Positions 16,801 through 27,580 of a stretch of DNA of 64,000 nt are shown piece by piece. Source of the DNA: Mesostigma viride (taxonomy: Eukaryota > Streptophyta > Mesostigmatophyceae > Mesostigmatales > Mesostigmataceae). Every line of letters starts with the position of its first letter. The first letter of the stretch is position 1. The DNA lies in the NCBI GenBank assembly GCA_009746045.1, contig RPFO01000253.1:1748888-1812887 (forward strand), given 5' to 3'. The position numbers and the translations under genes were made by a program. The notes beneath the pieces are model-generated. The model saw nothing but the letters and a program-made list of their open reading frames with translations. It had not been told where the DNA came from and made no database searches.

Positions 16801-18136
16801 CCCCCCTTACAACACATGACCTTGCTCTAGTGCTATCCTGTCAAGTATAACACTTAGAGGAAAAGCTCTCAGCCAGTCAAGCCTTGACCAAACATAGGAC
16901 TCTAGAATTAAATTCAGTACTCACTATCAAGGTGACATTTGGGTACAACCTTGACACCCCCCTTACCCACATGGCACCAAACCAAAAATGGGATGCAACC
17001 CAGGCCAGTGGTAAGGATCAAACACTAACTGATCACGGGTAAGTGGGCGAAAAACATCCACCCCCCTCGCTAGCAAACACCGTGGTCAAAGTAGTCAAAA
17101 GACGATCTCCACGGAAACTGGAAACTGGAACTCCGGACCGGTGACGCGCCGAGTGTCCAACGAAAGCAGCAGGAAAGATTGCCGCATCGCCCAGCAACTA
17201 GCATGTGTTGCCAAGTCAAAAACTTCGTTGGGAAGATGCGCTTTGGATCACACCCCCCTCACTCTAGCGTCGCCTGAAAACATGAAGAAGCACACAAAAT
17301 GCTCTAACACAGGCAAACTCTTAGACAATGCAGGGGACATGATGTATGATTAACGCATAAAACATGTGATTAACGACATAAAGCATCCGACCTACGGCAG
17401 AGCACCAACGGTGAACAAGGAGCAGAACACGTAGTCCTGACACACCTTAATCACACAGGTAACTAACATAAACCGACATAGTCATGGATCTTAGCATTAG
17501 CCAACATGAACGAACTGAAAAGACAGCTCTGATTAACCAACGATAGTTGAAAGCGACTAAAAACGGGACATGAAGCGACGACAAAGTCAGGAGCACAAAC
17601 GCAGGCTATGTACAAAAGACACAACCGCAAACTGCATGAACAAACCTAGCATGCAACGAGAAAGTATGCCCTAAGAATGGGCAACACACACGACATGAAA
17701 TGAACGTGCAGATTGACCACAAAAAGGGTCAGCAAGAACGGAGACATGGCCAGCAAACCGGCGCTAGCCAAACGTACCAAGATTACAAAGAACTTGGAAA
17801 ACATACCATTGCTGGTAGAAGAACGTCATGGGGACGATGAACACAGGTGGTCTAGAACTCAAATAACGCATCCCGACGAAGCGCTATGAAAAAGTCTAGC
17901 AGAAACAAAACAAGACTATGCGAGATGCATAAGGCCGGAAGGACCCCGCACCTAACAGCACAATAGACCACAAAATATTCGTGTCTAAAGCAATTTTTCA
18001 CGAACGAAAAACAGTGGCGACTTGAGATCATAGGGGTTAGTTAAGCTAGCTATCAAATTCCCAACGAACGTGACCATAGCGCATCCCCAAAAATCGCCAT
18101 GAAAATAGCGGAAGCAGGGCTCCCGCACCGACCGCC
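16801..18136. other. Non-coding 3' internal region of the first element
   Basis: About 1.3 kb with no frame I believe. It starts with the polypurine tract (minus strand GTAAGGGGGG) and contains a second copy of the CCTTGACACCCCCCTTAC string at 16952-16969. The equivalent region in the second unit is 21043-22378. Confidence 0.6.
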
Positions 18137-20284
18137 TTAGTGCTCAAGGCAGCACTTGTGCCGGCAACTTGTTGGCTCAGCACAGTCCCAAATTGACAGG
18201 GACACGTGGCAGCCGACGACTCCAGCTCCAGGACTTGGCTCCAGGACTGGGCTTGGACTTGGTGCATCTGGTGGCCTCCCCTCACCAGGAATTCCCCCCG
18301 CAGCAAAATCCAAAATGCTGGCGCCCGAGACGCGCCACGCCAAACCCCCACTTGATTCTGGCCAGGGAGCGAAACCGTCACGCAGCAGGCTTGGTGACGT
18401 CTGCGTGTTGGCACTAGTAGGCCAAACGATGCCAGGCTGGGGAAGCTCTCCCAGCACGCCACGTAGGTTGACATCCATGGACAACGGCAAGCCAGGTGAG
18501 CTCGCCGCTGGAGGGGTCAGGGAAACTGGTGGAGCAGAGTCCACCTGATCTGGCACGAGAGGGCTATAAGTAGTACTGCCCGACGCAGAACTCCAGGAAC
18601 CGTCCTCCCCGTGTGCCCCAACGACCGGTACTAAGCCGATCCCATTCCTTGCCGTCCCCACCACGCCAAAATCCTGCACAATTGCAGGTTTGTCAGCGGA
18701 AAAACCGCCCTTGCCGCCACACGACAGTGGCGACGACACCGGGCGCAGCAAAGCGCCTCGGGAAGAAGCCTGCAGCCCCAAAGGCCGCGAAAAGCCAGGC
18801 AGAAAGCCCAGCGTCTTGGACATGGCCGCCACTGGCAGGCCAGCGCTCCACAGCGACCCCAACGGCCGCACGGTCGTGGCCGCCAGCGCCGCCTTCTTGT
18901 TGAGAGCAGGTAACACGTAGACGTTGTCCCTCTGCTCCATCTTGTGCGCCTTGTTGTCCACCACAGCGATTTCCTGGTTGAAATCCAGCTTGTGGCCAGC
19001 CTTCACGAGCGCTCCAACAGAGAGCACCCGAACGGGCAGCTCGGGGACCAGAAGGGCTCCATCCAGTCGGAGCTCGCTCCCCGGCAAATGCACAGAAACT
19101 GTGCCAACTCCAGCAGCTTGCAGGTCGCCGCCTGATCCGACGATCTGCCTGTTGTGGGGGATAAGTGACACGAAGTCAGAACGGCACGGGGACATGTGGC
19201 TGCTCGCAGCCGAGTCCAGCACCCAGTTGAGTTTGTCGCCCGTATACTGCGTGAGAGCAGCAGCCTCCAGCGGCGTCGACGGCGACTCCTCGGCGATGGT
19301 GACCATGCAGAAGCCAGGCGGCAGTTCAGCCGCCTCCTGAGTTGCGTTGGCAGCGGATCCAGCAGGTGCGTTGCGTCCCTTGCTCTGGTTCCCTCGGTTG
19401 CCGCCCTTGCCCCCCCTGTGCTGGTTGGGGTACCAGCGTGGGGCCTTCTCAGGATGCTCCTTCCAGCAGTCTTTGTCCTTGTGATTTGACAGGCCACAGT
19501 GACTGCATTTCTTGGTCCCCCCGTTCCCCTTGCTGTTGGTGTGGTAGGCCTGGCCAGTGCCAGCACTCTCCTTTTTCACCACAGCACGTCCCCCCTTGAG
19601 CAGATCCTCCGCCTCCATGAGTGCCCTCTTCACCACAGGTAGTGGGTCCTCCTCGTTGAACCTTACAGACACCAGCGCAGGGCGGTACTCGTCTGTCAGT
19701 GCTCCCAGTAGAATGGCAGCAAAATCACGGTCCTGGATGACTCCCCCTGCAGCCTGGTAGTCAGCACGTAGAAGCTCCGCCCTCCTCACGAGCTGTTGCA
19801 TGGTCTCGTTAGGAAGCTTCTGTAGGCGGTGCAGCTTGCTCCTCAGCTCAAACCTGTGACTCTTGGTTAGCCTGGTTTGCTCATAGTTCTCCATGAGACA
19901 CTGCCATGCTTGGCTACCAGTTTTGTTGGCCACAGTGGCCATGAGGCGTGCAGCTTCACCTGTTAGACAGGTGAGCAAAGCTGCCCACAGGGCCTTATCA
20001 GCCCTGTCATTCTCCTCAGTACCCAGCAGGACAGCATCCAAACTGAAAAGACTGACAACAGCCAAAAACAAATTCTTCCACTCCTCCCACTTGCTGTAAT
20101 CATCACCAGCTGCACCAACAAATTTCTTGCAGCTCTTGGCAACTGTTGAAACAAGAGAGGTGTAGTCAGGCTGTCTGGTAGCAGTTTGGGTGTCTTGATC
20201 CTCCATGGTTGATCTGGGTCTGGGTGTTGTCTCTGGGGTAGTCAGATGAATGTCTCTGCTCCTCAAATGCAGGGTAGGCATCAA
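18137..20284 (-). CDS. Gag-protease polyprotein of copia-like element, unit 1
   Basis: A 715-codon frame. The N-terminal part resembles the UBN2-type copia Gag (WEEWKNLFLAV near 65, then NYEQTRLTKSHRFELRSKL and LLGALTDEY). A CCHC zinc knuckle CSHCGLSNHKDKDC follows near 265. The aspartic protease active site is WVLDSAASSHMSP near 365, the copia-type D-S-A version. After the protease, where integrase should begin, the sequence becomes Pro/Ser/Gly-rich without a recognised domain and stops. MEDQDTQTA, 26 codons in, is an alternative start. Likely makes particles that depend on an autonomous partner for integrase and reverse transcriptase. Confidence 0.75.
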   Translation of the reverse strand: MMPTLHLRSRDIHLTTPETTPRPRSTMEDQDTQTATRQPDYTSLVSTVAKSCKKFVGAAGDDYSKWEEWKNLFLAVVSLFSLDAVLLGTEENDRADKALWAALLTCLTGEAARLMATVANKTGSQAWQCLMENYEQTRLTKSHRFELRSKLHRLQKLPNETMQQLVRRAELLRADYQAAGGVIQDRDFAAILLGALTDEYRPALVSVRFNEEDPLPVVKRALMEAEDLLKGGRAVVKKESAGTGQAYHTNSKGNGGTKKCSHCGLSNHKDKDCWKEHPEKAPRWYPNQHRGGKGGNRGNQSKGRNAPAGSAANATQEAAELPPGFCMVTIAEESPSTPLEAAALTQYTGDKLNWVLDSAASSHMSPCRSDFVSLIPHNRQIVGSGGDLQAAGVGTVSVHLPGSELRLDGALLVPELPVRVLSVGALVKAGHKLDFNQEIAVVDNKAHKMEQRDNVYVLPALNKKAALAATTVRPLGSLWSAGLPVAAMSKTLGFLPGFSRPLGLQASSRGALLRPVSSPLSCGGKGGFSADKPAIVQDFGVVGTARNGIGLVPVVGAHGEDGSWSSASGSTTYSPLVPDQVDSAPPVSLTPPAASSPGLPLSMDVNLRGVLGELPQPGIVWPTSANTQTSPSLLRDGFAPWPESSGGLAWRVSGASILDFAAGGIPGEGRPPDAPSPSPVLEPSPGAGVVGCHVSLSIWDCAEPTSCRHKCCLEH

Positions 20285-20285
20285 A

Positions 20286-20297
20286 CCTCCGATACCA
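20286..20297 (-). promoter_or_regulatory. Primer-binding site, unit 1
   Basis: Minus strand TGGTATCGGAGG directly adjoins the LTR. It resembles the TGGTATCAGAGC initiator-methionine tRNA site of many copia elements. Confidence 0.65.
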
Positions 20298-21042
20298 TGT
20301 TGAAAGAACTAATGGGTTTGCCTTCTACAATGCTTGTGATTGGAACCCAAATGTGCCTGTCCTTGCAGGTACAGGCTATGGAGGATGGAAGCAAAGAGAC
20401 AGAGACTCAGTTTGAGGCAGAATGATAGTGAGGAGTACCTTTGGCAAGGCTCCTCAGTTGTTTTATTAACTCGAGGAAAAAACACAGGCAGCAAACTGGA
20501 ATGACCTGATTGGCTGGCTAGGAATGTGCCTAGGAATATTCTCATGTAATACTCAGGCCACCAATCAGGTTAGGTCAGTGTACAGGCTACCAATCAGATC
20601 TAGACAAGAATAAATCTTATCTTGTAACTGCTGTACAGCCTTATCTTGTAACTGATGTACAGTCTTAACTTGTAACTGCTGCACAGTAATCTAACTATTT
20701 AATAAAAGATCTCTCTATGTGTGATCTGATGATGATGAAGTAAATCTGGCGTGAACATATCAGCGCCACATCTGACATGCACAGTGTACATGTCAATCAG
20801 TCAGCTGTCCTGTCATAGATTCTCATCTGACATGTCATAGGTCAGCTGACATAGACAGATTTGTCAGCTGCCTATAAGGATCCACTTGGCATAGGTACTA
20901 ATCCCTGATTACTAAAACTGGCCACAACTTTCTCATTTGTAGGCCAAATCCAACGGGATAAAGAACAGTGGCTCCTGTACAAGAGCCTCTATCTATCTAG
21001 CCAGGTCAGGTGGGTACAAATACAAGGACCATGTCCTTGACA
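20298..21042 (-). repeat. LTR, shared middle copy
   Basis: 745 bp; serves as downstream LTR of the right unit and upstream LTR of the left unit. Identical by eye to the right LTR. Confidence 0.9.
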
Positions 21043-22378
21043 CCCCCCTTACAACACATGACCTTGCTCTAGTGCTATCCTGTCAAGTATAACACTTAGA
21101 GGAAAAGCTCTCAGCCAGTCAAGCCTTGACCAAACATAGGACTCTAGAATTAAATTCAGTACTCACTATCAAGGTGACATTTGGGTACAACCTTGACACC
21201 CCCCTTACCCACATGGCACCAAACCAAAAATGGGATGCAACCCAGGCCAGTGGTAAGGATCAAACACTAACTGATCACGGGTAAGTGGGCGAAAAACATC
21301 CACCCCCCTCGCTAGCAAACACCGTGGTCAAAGTAGTCAAAAGACGATCTCCACGGAAACTGGAAACTGGAACTCCGGACCGGTGACGCGCCGAGTGTCC
21401 AACGAAAGCAGCAGGAAAGATTGCCGCATCGCCCAGCAACTAGCATGTGTTGCCAAGTCAAAAACTTCGTTGGGAAGATGCGCTTTGGATCACACCCCCC
21501 TCACTCTAGCGTCGCCTGAAAACATGAAGAAGCACACAAAATGCTCTAACACAGGCAAACTCTTAGACAATGCAGGGGACATGATGTATGATTAACGCAT
21601 AAAACATGTGATTAACGACATAAAGCATCCGACCTACGGCAGAGCACCAACGGTGAACAAGGAGCAGAACACGTAGTCCTGACACACCTTAATCACACAG
21701 GTAACTAACATAAACCGACATAGTCATGGATCTTAGCATTAGCCAACATGAACGAACTGAAAAGACAGCTCTGATTAACCAACGATAGTTGAAAGCGACT
21801 AAAAACGGGACATGAAGCGACGACAAAGTCAGGAGCACAAACGCAGGCTATGTACAAAAGACACAACCGCAAACTGCATGAACAAACCTAGCATGCAACG
21901 AGAAAGTATGCCCTAAGAATGGGCAACACACACGACATGAAATGAACGTGCAGATTGACCACAAAAAGGGTCAGCAAGAACGGAGACATGGCCAGCAAAC
22001 CGGCGCTAGCCAAACGTACCAAGATTACAAAGAACTTGGAAAACATACCATTGCTGGTAGAAGAACGTCATGGGGACGATGAACACAGGTGGTCTAGAAC
22101 TCAAATAACGCATCCCGACGAAGCGCTATGAAAAAGTCTAGCAGAAACAAAACAAGACTATGCGAGATGCATAAGGCCGGAAGGACCCCGCACCTAACAG
22201 CACAATAGACCACAAAATATTCGTGTCTAAAGCAATTTTTCACGAACGAAAAACAGTGGCGACTTGAGATCATAGGGGTTAGTTAAGCTAGCTATCAAAT
22301 TCCCAACGAACGTGACCATAGCGCATCCCCAAAAATCGCCATGAAAATAGCGGAAGCAGGGCTCCCGCACCGACCGCC
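21043..22378. other. Non-coding 3' internal region of the second unit
   Basis: Repeat of 16801-18136 with the same polypurine tracts and no recognised gene. Confidence 0.6.
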
Positions 22379-24526
22379 TTAGTGCTCAAGGCAGCACTTG
22401 TGCCGGCAACTTGTTGGCTCAGCACAGTCCCAAATTGACAGGGACACGTGGCAGCCGACGACTCCAGCTCCAGGACTTGGCTCCAGGACTGGGCTTGGAC
22501 TTGGTGCATCTGGTGGCCTCCCCTCACCAGGAATTCCCCCCGCAGCAAAATCCAAAATGCTGGCGCCCGAGACGCGCCACGCCAAACCCCCACTTGATTC
22601 TGGCCAGGGAGCGAAACCGTCACGCAGCAGGCTTGGTGACGTCTGCGTGTTGGCACTAGTAGGCCAAACGATGCCAGGCTGGGGAAGCTCTCCCAGCACG
22701 CCACGTAGGTTGACATCCATGGACAACGGCAAGCCAGGTGAGCTCGCCGCTGGAGGGGTCAGGGAAACTGGTGGAGCAGAGTCCACCTGATCTGGCACGA
22801 GAGGGCTATAAGTAGTACTGCCCGACGCAGAACTCCAGGAACCGTCCTCCCCGTGTGCCCCAACGACCGGTACTAAGCCGATCCCATTCCTTGCCGTCCC
22901 CACCACGCCAAAATCCTGCACAATTGCAGGTTTGTCAGCGGAAAAACCGCCCTTGCCGCCACACGACAGTGGCGACGACACCGGGCGCAGCAAAGCGCCT
23001 CGGGAAGAAGCCTGCAGCCCCAAAGGCCGCGAAAAGCCAGGCAGAAAGCCCAGCGTCTTGGACATGGCCGCCACTGGCAGGCCAGCGCTCCACAGCGACC
23101 CCAACGGCCGCACGGTCGTGGCCGCCAGCGCCGCCTTCTTGTTGAGAGCAGGTAACACGTAGACGTTGTCCCTCTGCTCCATCTTGTGCGCCTTGTTGTC
23201 CACCACAGCGATTTCCTGGTTGAAATCCAGCTTGTGGCCAGCCTTCACGAGCGCTCCAACAGAGAGCACCCGAACGGGCAGCTCGGGGACCAGAAGGGCT
23301 CCATCCAGTCGGAGCTCGCTCCCCGGCAAATGCACAGAAACTGTGCCAACTCCAGCAGCTTGCAGGTCGCCGCCTGATCCGACGATCTGCCTGTTGTGGG
23401 GGATAAGTGACACGAAGTCAGAACGGCACGGGGACATGTGGCTGCTCGCAGCCGAGTCCAGCACCCAGTTGAGTTTGTCGCCCGTATACTGCGTGAGAGC
23501 AGCAGCCTCCAGCGGCGTCGACGGCGACTCCTCGGCGATGGTGACCATGCAGAAGCCAGGCGGCAGTTCAGCCGCCTCCTGAGTTGCGTTGGCAGCGGAT
23601 CCAGCAGGTGCGTTGCGTCCCTTGCTCTGGTTCCCTCGGTTGCCGCCCTTGCCCCCCCTGTGCTGGTTGGGGTACCAGCGTGGGGCCTTCTCAGGATGCT
23701 CCTTCCAGCAGTCTTTGTCCTTGTGATTTGACAGGCCACAGTGACTGCATTTCTTGGTCCCCCCGTTCCCCTTGCTGTTGGTGTGGTAGGCCTGGCCAGT
23801 GCCAGCACTCTCCTTTTTCACCACAGCACGTCCCCCCTTGAGCAGATCCTCCGCCTCCATGAGTGCCCTCTTCACCACAGGTAGTGGGTCCTCCTCGTTG
23901 AACCTTACAGACACCAGCGCAGGGCGGTACTCGTCTGTCAGTGCTCCCAGTAGAATGGCAGCAAAATCACGGTCCTGGATGACTCCCCCTGCAGCCTGGT
24001 AGTCAGCACGTAGAAGCTCCGCCCTCCTCACGAGCTGTTGCATGGTCTCGTTAGGAAGCTTCTGTAGGCGGTGCAGCTTGCTCCTCAGCTCAAACCTGTG
24101 ACTCTTGGTTAGCCTGGTTTGCTCATAGTTCTCCATGAGACATTGCCATGCTTGGCTACCAGTTTTGTTGGCCACAGTGGCCATGAGGCGTGCAGCTTCA
24201 CCTGTTAGACAGGTGAGCAAAGCTGCCCACAGGGCCTTATCAGCCCTGTCATTCTCCTCAGTACCCAGCAGGACAGCATCCAAACTGAAAAGACTGACAA
24301 CAGCCAAAAACAAATTCTTCCACTCCTCCCACTTGCTGTAATCATCACCAGCTGCACCAACAAATTTCTTGCAGCTCTTGGCAACTGTTGAAACAAGAGA
24401 GGTGTAGTCAGGCTGTCTGGTAGCAGTTTGGGTGTCTTGATCCTCCATGGTTGATCTGGGTCTGGGTGTTGTCTCTGGGGTAGTCAGATGAATGTCTCTG
24501 CTCCTCAAATGCAGGGTAGGCATCAA
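22379..24526 (-). CDS. Gag-protease polyprotein of copia-like element, unit 2
   Basis: Same 715 codons as the frame at 18137-20284, with one silent or near-silent difference at 24143. Zinc knuckle, DSA protease and unrecognised C-terminus are unchanged, so both copies are equally intact. Confidence 0.75.
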   Translation of the reverse strand: MMPTLHLRSRDIHLTTPETTPRPRSTMEDQDTQTATRQPDYTSLVSTVAKSCKKFVGAAGDDYSKWEEWKNLFLAVVSLFSLDAVLLGTEENDRADKALWAALLTCLTGEAARLMATVANKTGSQAWQCLMENYEQTRLTKSHRFELRSKLHRLQKLPNETMQQLVRRAELLRADYQAAGGVIQDRDFAAILLGALTDEYRPALVSVRFNEEDPLPVVKRALMEAEDLLKGGRAVVKKESAGTGQAYHTNSKGNGGTKKCSHCGLSNHKDKDCWKEHPEKAPRWYPNQHRGGKGGNRGNQSKGRNAPAGSAANATQEAAELPPGFCMVTIAEESPSTPLEAAALTQYTGDKLNWVLDSAASSHMSPCRSDFVSLIPHNRQIVGSGGDLQAAGVGTVSVHLPGSELRLDGALLVPELPVRVLSVGALVKAGHKLDFNQEIAVVDNKAHKMEQRDNVYVLPALNKKAALAATTVRPLGSLWSAGLPVAAMSKTLGFLPGFSRPLGLQASSRGALLRPVSSPLSCGGKGGFSADKPAIVQDFGVVGTARNGIGLVPVVGAHGEDGSWSSASGSTTYSPLVPDQVDSAPPVSLTPPAASSPGLPLSMDVNLRGVLGELPQPGIVWPTSANTQTSPSLLRDGFAPWPESSGGLAWRVSGASILDFAAGGIPGEGRPPDAPSPSPVLEPSPGAGVVGCHVSLSIWDCAEPTSCRHKCCLEH

Positions 24527-24527
24527 A

Positions 24528-24539
24528 CCTCCGATACCA
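24528..24539 (-). promoter_or_regulatory. Primer-binding site, unit 2
   Basis: TGGTATCGGAGG on the minus strand next to the LTR that begins at 24540. Confidence 0.65.
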
Positions 24540-25284
24540 TGTTGAAAGAACTAATGGGTTTGCCTTCTACAATGCTTGTGATTGGAACCCAAATGTGCCT
24601 GTCCTTGCAGGTACAGGCTATGGAGGATGGAAGCAAAGAGACAGAGACTCAGTTTGAGGCAGAATGATAGTGAGGAGTACCTTTGGCAAGGCTCCTCAGT
24701 TGTTTTATTAACTCGAGGAAAAAACACAGGCAGCAAACTGGAATGACCTGATTGGCTGGCTAGGAATGTGCCTAGGAATATTCTCATGTAATACTCAGGC
24801 CACCAATCAGGTTAGGTCAGTGTACAGGCTACCAATCAGATCTAGACAAGAATAAATCTTATCTTGTAACTGCTGTACAGCCTTATCTTGTAACTGATGT
24901 ACAGTCTTAACTTGTAACTGCTGCACAGTAATCTAACTATTTAATAAAAGATCTCTCTATGTGTGATCTGATGATGATGAAGTAAATCTGGCGTGAACAT
25001 ATCAGCGCCACATCTGACATGCACAGTGTACATGTCAATCAGTCAGCTGTCCTGTCATAGATTCTCATCTGACATGTCATAGGTCAGCTGACATAGACAG
25101 ATTTGTCAGCTGCCTATAAGGATCCACTTGGCATAGGTACTAATCCCTGATTACTAAAACTGGCCACAACTTTCTCATTTGTAGGCCAAATCCAACGGGA
25201 TAAAGAACAGTGGCTCCTGTACAAGAGCCTCTATCTATCTAGCCAGGTCAGGTGGGTACAAATACAAGGACCATGTCCTTGACA
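24540..25284 (-). repeat. LTR, right copy
   Basis: 745 bp, followed by the CACCC target duplication at 25285-25289. Confidence 0.9.
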
Positions 25285-25622
25285 CACCCATTCTTGCGGA
25301 CTTCGGACGATGTAATCGACCGTGGACTCCGACGCTCCGACCGCTTTCACGATCGGGATCATCGGAGACAGCACCGCCGTCGCGTCCTTCCTCATGTCGC
25401 GTTCGAAGACGTACTCGAGGAACGGATACAATTTCTCGAATTGATCGACGTCGGAATTCGCGGCCTCGCGTTCTTTGCTGCCTCTGGACATTTTGTCGCG
25501 CGCGGATCGGAGGTCCGTCAACCGCACCGAGAACGCGTTGTGGACCGCCTGCTTCCACCCCTTGACGAGATCCACTTTGTCCGTTTTGGCCTTCTTGAGC
25601 GCGGCGTCGACGTCCTTCGAGT
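25285..25622 (-). pseudogene. Middle fragment of the split viral membrane-protein gene
   Basis: A viral island of 338 bases between two retroelements. On the minus strand it reads through as charged helical sequence (for example DLRSARDKMSRGSKERE) and is bounded by both target duplications: CGAGT at 25618-25622 and CACCC at 25285-25289. It joins in frame to the N-terminal fragment on its right and the C-terminal fragment on its left. Confidence 0.8.
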
Positions 25623-26430
25623 TGTTTGGATTGGGAGAGGAGACTAATGGGTTTTACACAATGCCTTGTGCTTGGCCTTGCTACCCACACACCTTGCAGG
25701 TGCTGAAAGAAAGAGAGGTTGAAGACAATTTACGTGGAAGAATAAATGGCTTTATTAGAATATAATAGTTGGAGAAGAGCTTGAATGGAGGTTGAATGGA
25801 GGTACCTGCCCTTAGGGGGCAGTTTCCTTTTATAACTTTTAGGCTAGGAAGGATGACATCAGCAATGACATCATCACAGAAGCTTGTAGAAACATCCTAG
25901 CATATTCCTAGCATATTCCCAGCATATTCTCAGTATATTCCAGGAATATTCCTGGCATATTCTTAGAACATTCCTAGAACATTCTAGACATGATCCAATG
26001 AGCTGGCATAATAGCTAGATGCCAAGTGTCTACATAATAATGTGCCACATAACATGATTAATAAAGTGACACATCTCTTCTCCTTGGAGTGACAAGTGTC
26101 ATGCAATGAGTCTACCCACTTGTCATCATGTAAGTGATAACATGTGTCATCATGAGCTGCCAACACTTGTCAGCTCATGGACCAAACACTTGTCCAATAG
26201 GCCATAGCACCACTTGTCAATCAAATACGTGATGCTACTAGGCTGACTCAGGTTACAAGTCATCCATGTCCAAGTATAGGACTATGGCACATGAATATTG
26301 ATCAGCTCATTGAGCCTGTTCCATCTAGCTCATCATAGCTATCAAATTCCCAGTCCATATGGAATAAATCCAACAAGAAACAAATCAGGCTGGGATATAT
26401 TGTGGCCAGGTGGATATAATATCCCTAACA
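25623..26430 (-). repeat. Left LTR of second element
   Basis: 808 bp; contains clustered short repeats of the type CATATTC(C/T)(T/C)AG near 25895-25960. Confidence 0.9.
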
Positions 26431-27580
26431 CCCCCCTTAGCCACATGGGCACAATGCAAGAGATGACTGGGTAGGTGGAATCTCAACACCCCCCTTAACC
26501 ACATGCTCGTAGCATGCCGTCCAGTTGCTAGCATGGTGCAACTGAAAATGAAGATGCCGTCCTCGTGAAACGCTTGAAGCTCCAACATGCGGTCATGAGC
26601 CGCACTACCGCCACTGATCCGTCCCCCCCCGGCAACGCGAATGAGTGTCCAACCATAGCAGCGACGCACTAGCTGCCCATCATGGATGGCTGATACCCAA
26701 CCCTTAGTTGGAAAAAGTGCTCTAGATGCTACATTCCCCCCTCACTCAAAGCGGCTGCCCATGGACACAATAGGGCCACACAGTCCCACAAATATAATAC
26801 GGCAACACATGCCAACAAAGAAGGTCCCTATGAGCTAACCCAAACGGTATAGAGGTAGGGTAACGGCAACAACACGTGCTGTACACACACGGAGCAACAT
26901 AACATACGCCATCTCACAAAAGAAATGACACCAACATCACGTTTTACGCCAAATAAACGGGGTGAGCAAACAAACATATTGGCAACAAATGCCACACAAA
27001 CAAGGTACAATACAACCTTCAACACAAGACACAGTGGCCATAACAGATAAACGCGCTTCATAGCAAAGAAAACAGGACGTGCAAAACATTACCGCCACAA
27101 AGGCGAACACAAGTAACGATTACTTGGTCACGATTCACAAATCAGTGCCCGAGAGTAAACATTACGTCCGACATTACAGGCTATGCCGAAATGCACAGCC
27201 AAATTCGACACAAAGGACGTAAACACTTGCATAAAAGCAATGCTCTCAGCACAAAACAAAATAACACACGCGTCACAGGCACTTAACTTACGAAAACAAG
27301 TCGTAGACGACGATACAACGGCGCTTCACTACGCCGCAGACTAGTGCCACAAATAGCGTGCAAAAACTCTGGATATACACTCCAGGTACGTAGAAAACGT
27401 CTCGTGGGAACAATACCAAAATGCGTGGGCCATTGCCACTGAACGCATGGCAAAATAAACACATAATTGCTGGAAGAACACAAAGAAAGAACCAGAACAC
27501 GCACGCTTACGGCGCCTCACAATTTCCAGCAAACACGACACAAAAGTCGACATACAAGTTCATTTCCCACAGACAAAACA
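26431..27580. other. Non-coding 3' internal region of second element
   Basis: About 1.15 kb without a believable gene. The polypurine tract at its left edge is repeated at about 26486 (CTCAACACCCCCCTTA), the same kind of doubling as in the first family. Confidence 0.55.

Larger units (their letters stand above)
16056..25284 (-). mobile_element. Tandem pair of gag-protease-only copia-like LTR elements
   Basis: Three LTRs of 745 bp (16056, 20298 and 24540) flank two internal regions of 3497 bp each, giving an exact 4242-bp repeat. LTRs have TG...CA ends. The whole array is flanked by CACCC at 16051-16055 and 25285-25289, so it behaves as one insertion. Read on the minus strand, each unit has a primer-binding site TGGTATCGGAGG adjoining its upstream LTR, one gag-protease frame, about 1.3 kb without coding sequence, and a GTAAGGGGGG polypurine tract. 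Integrase, reverse transcriptase and RNase H are absent, so the element is non-autonomous. I see one substitution among LTRs (16101 A versus G) and one between internals (19901/24143). Confidence 0.9.

Noticed and set aside
18156-19760. Several forward frames antisense to the gag-protease genes
   Set aside because: They mirror the copia-type Gag/protease on the minus strand and carry no domain of their own.
16056-25284. Regular repeats considered as a CRISPR array
   Set aside because: Units are kilobases long, contain Gag-protease genes and have LTR hallmarks.
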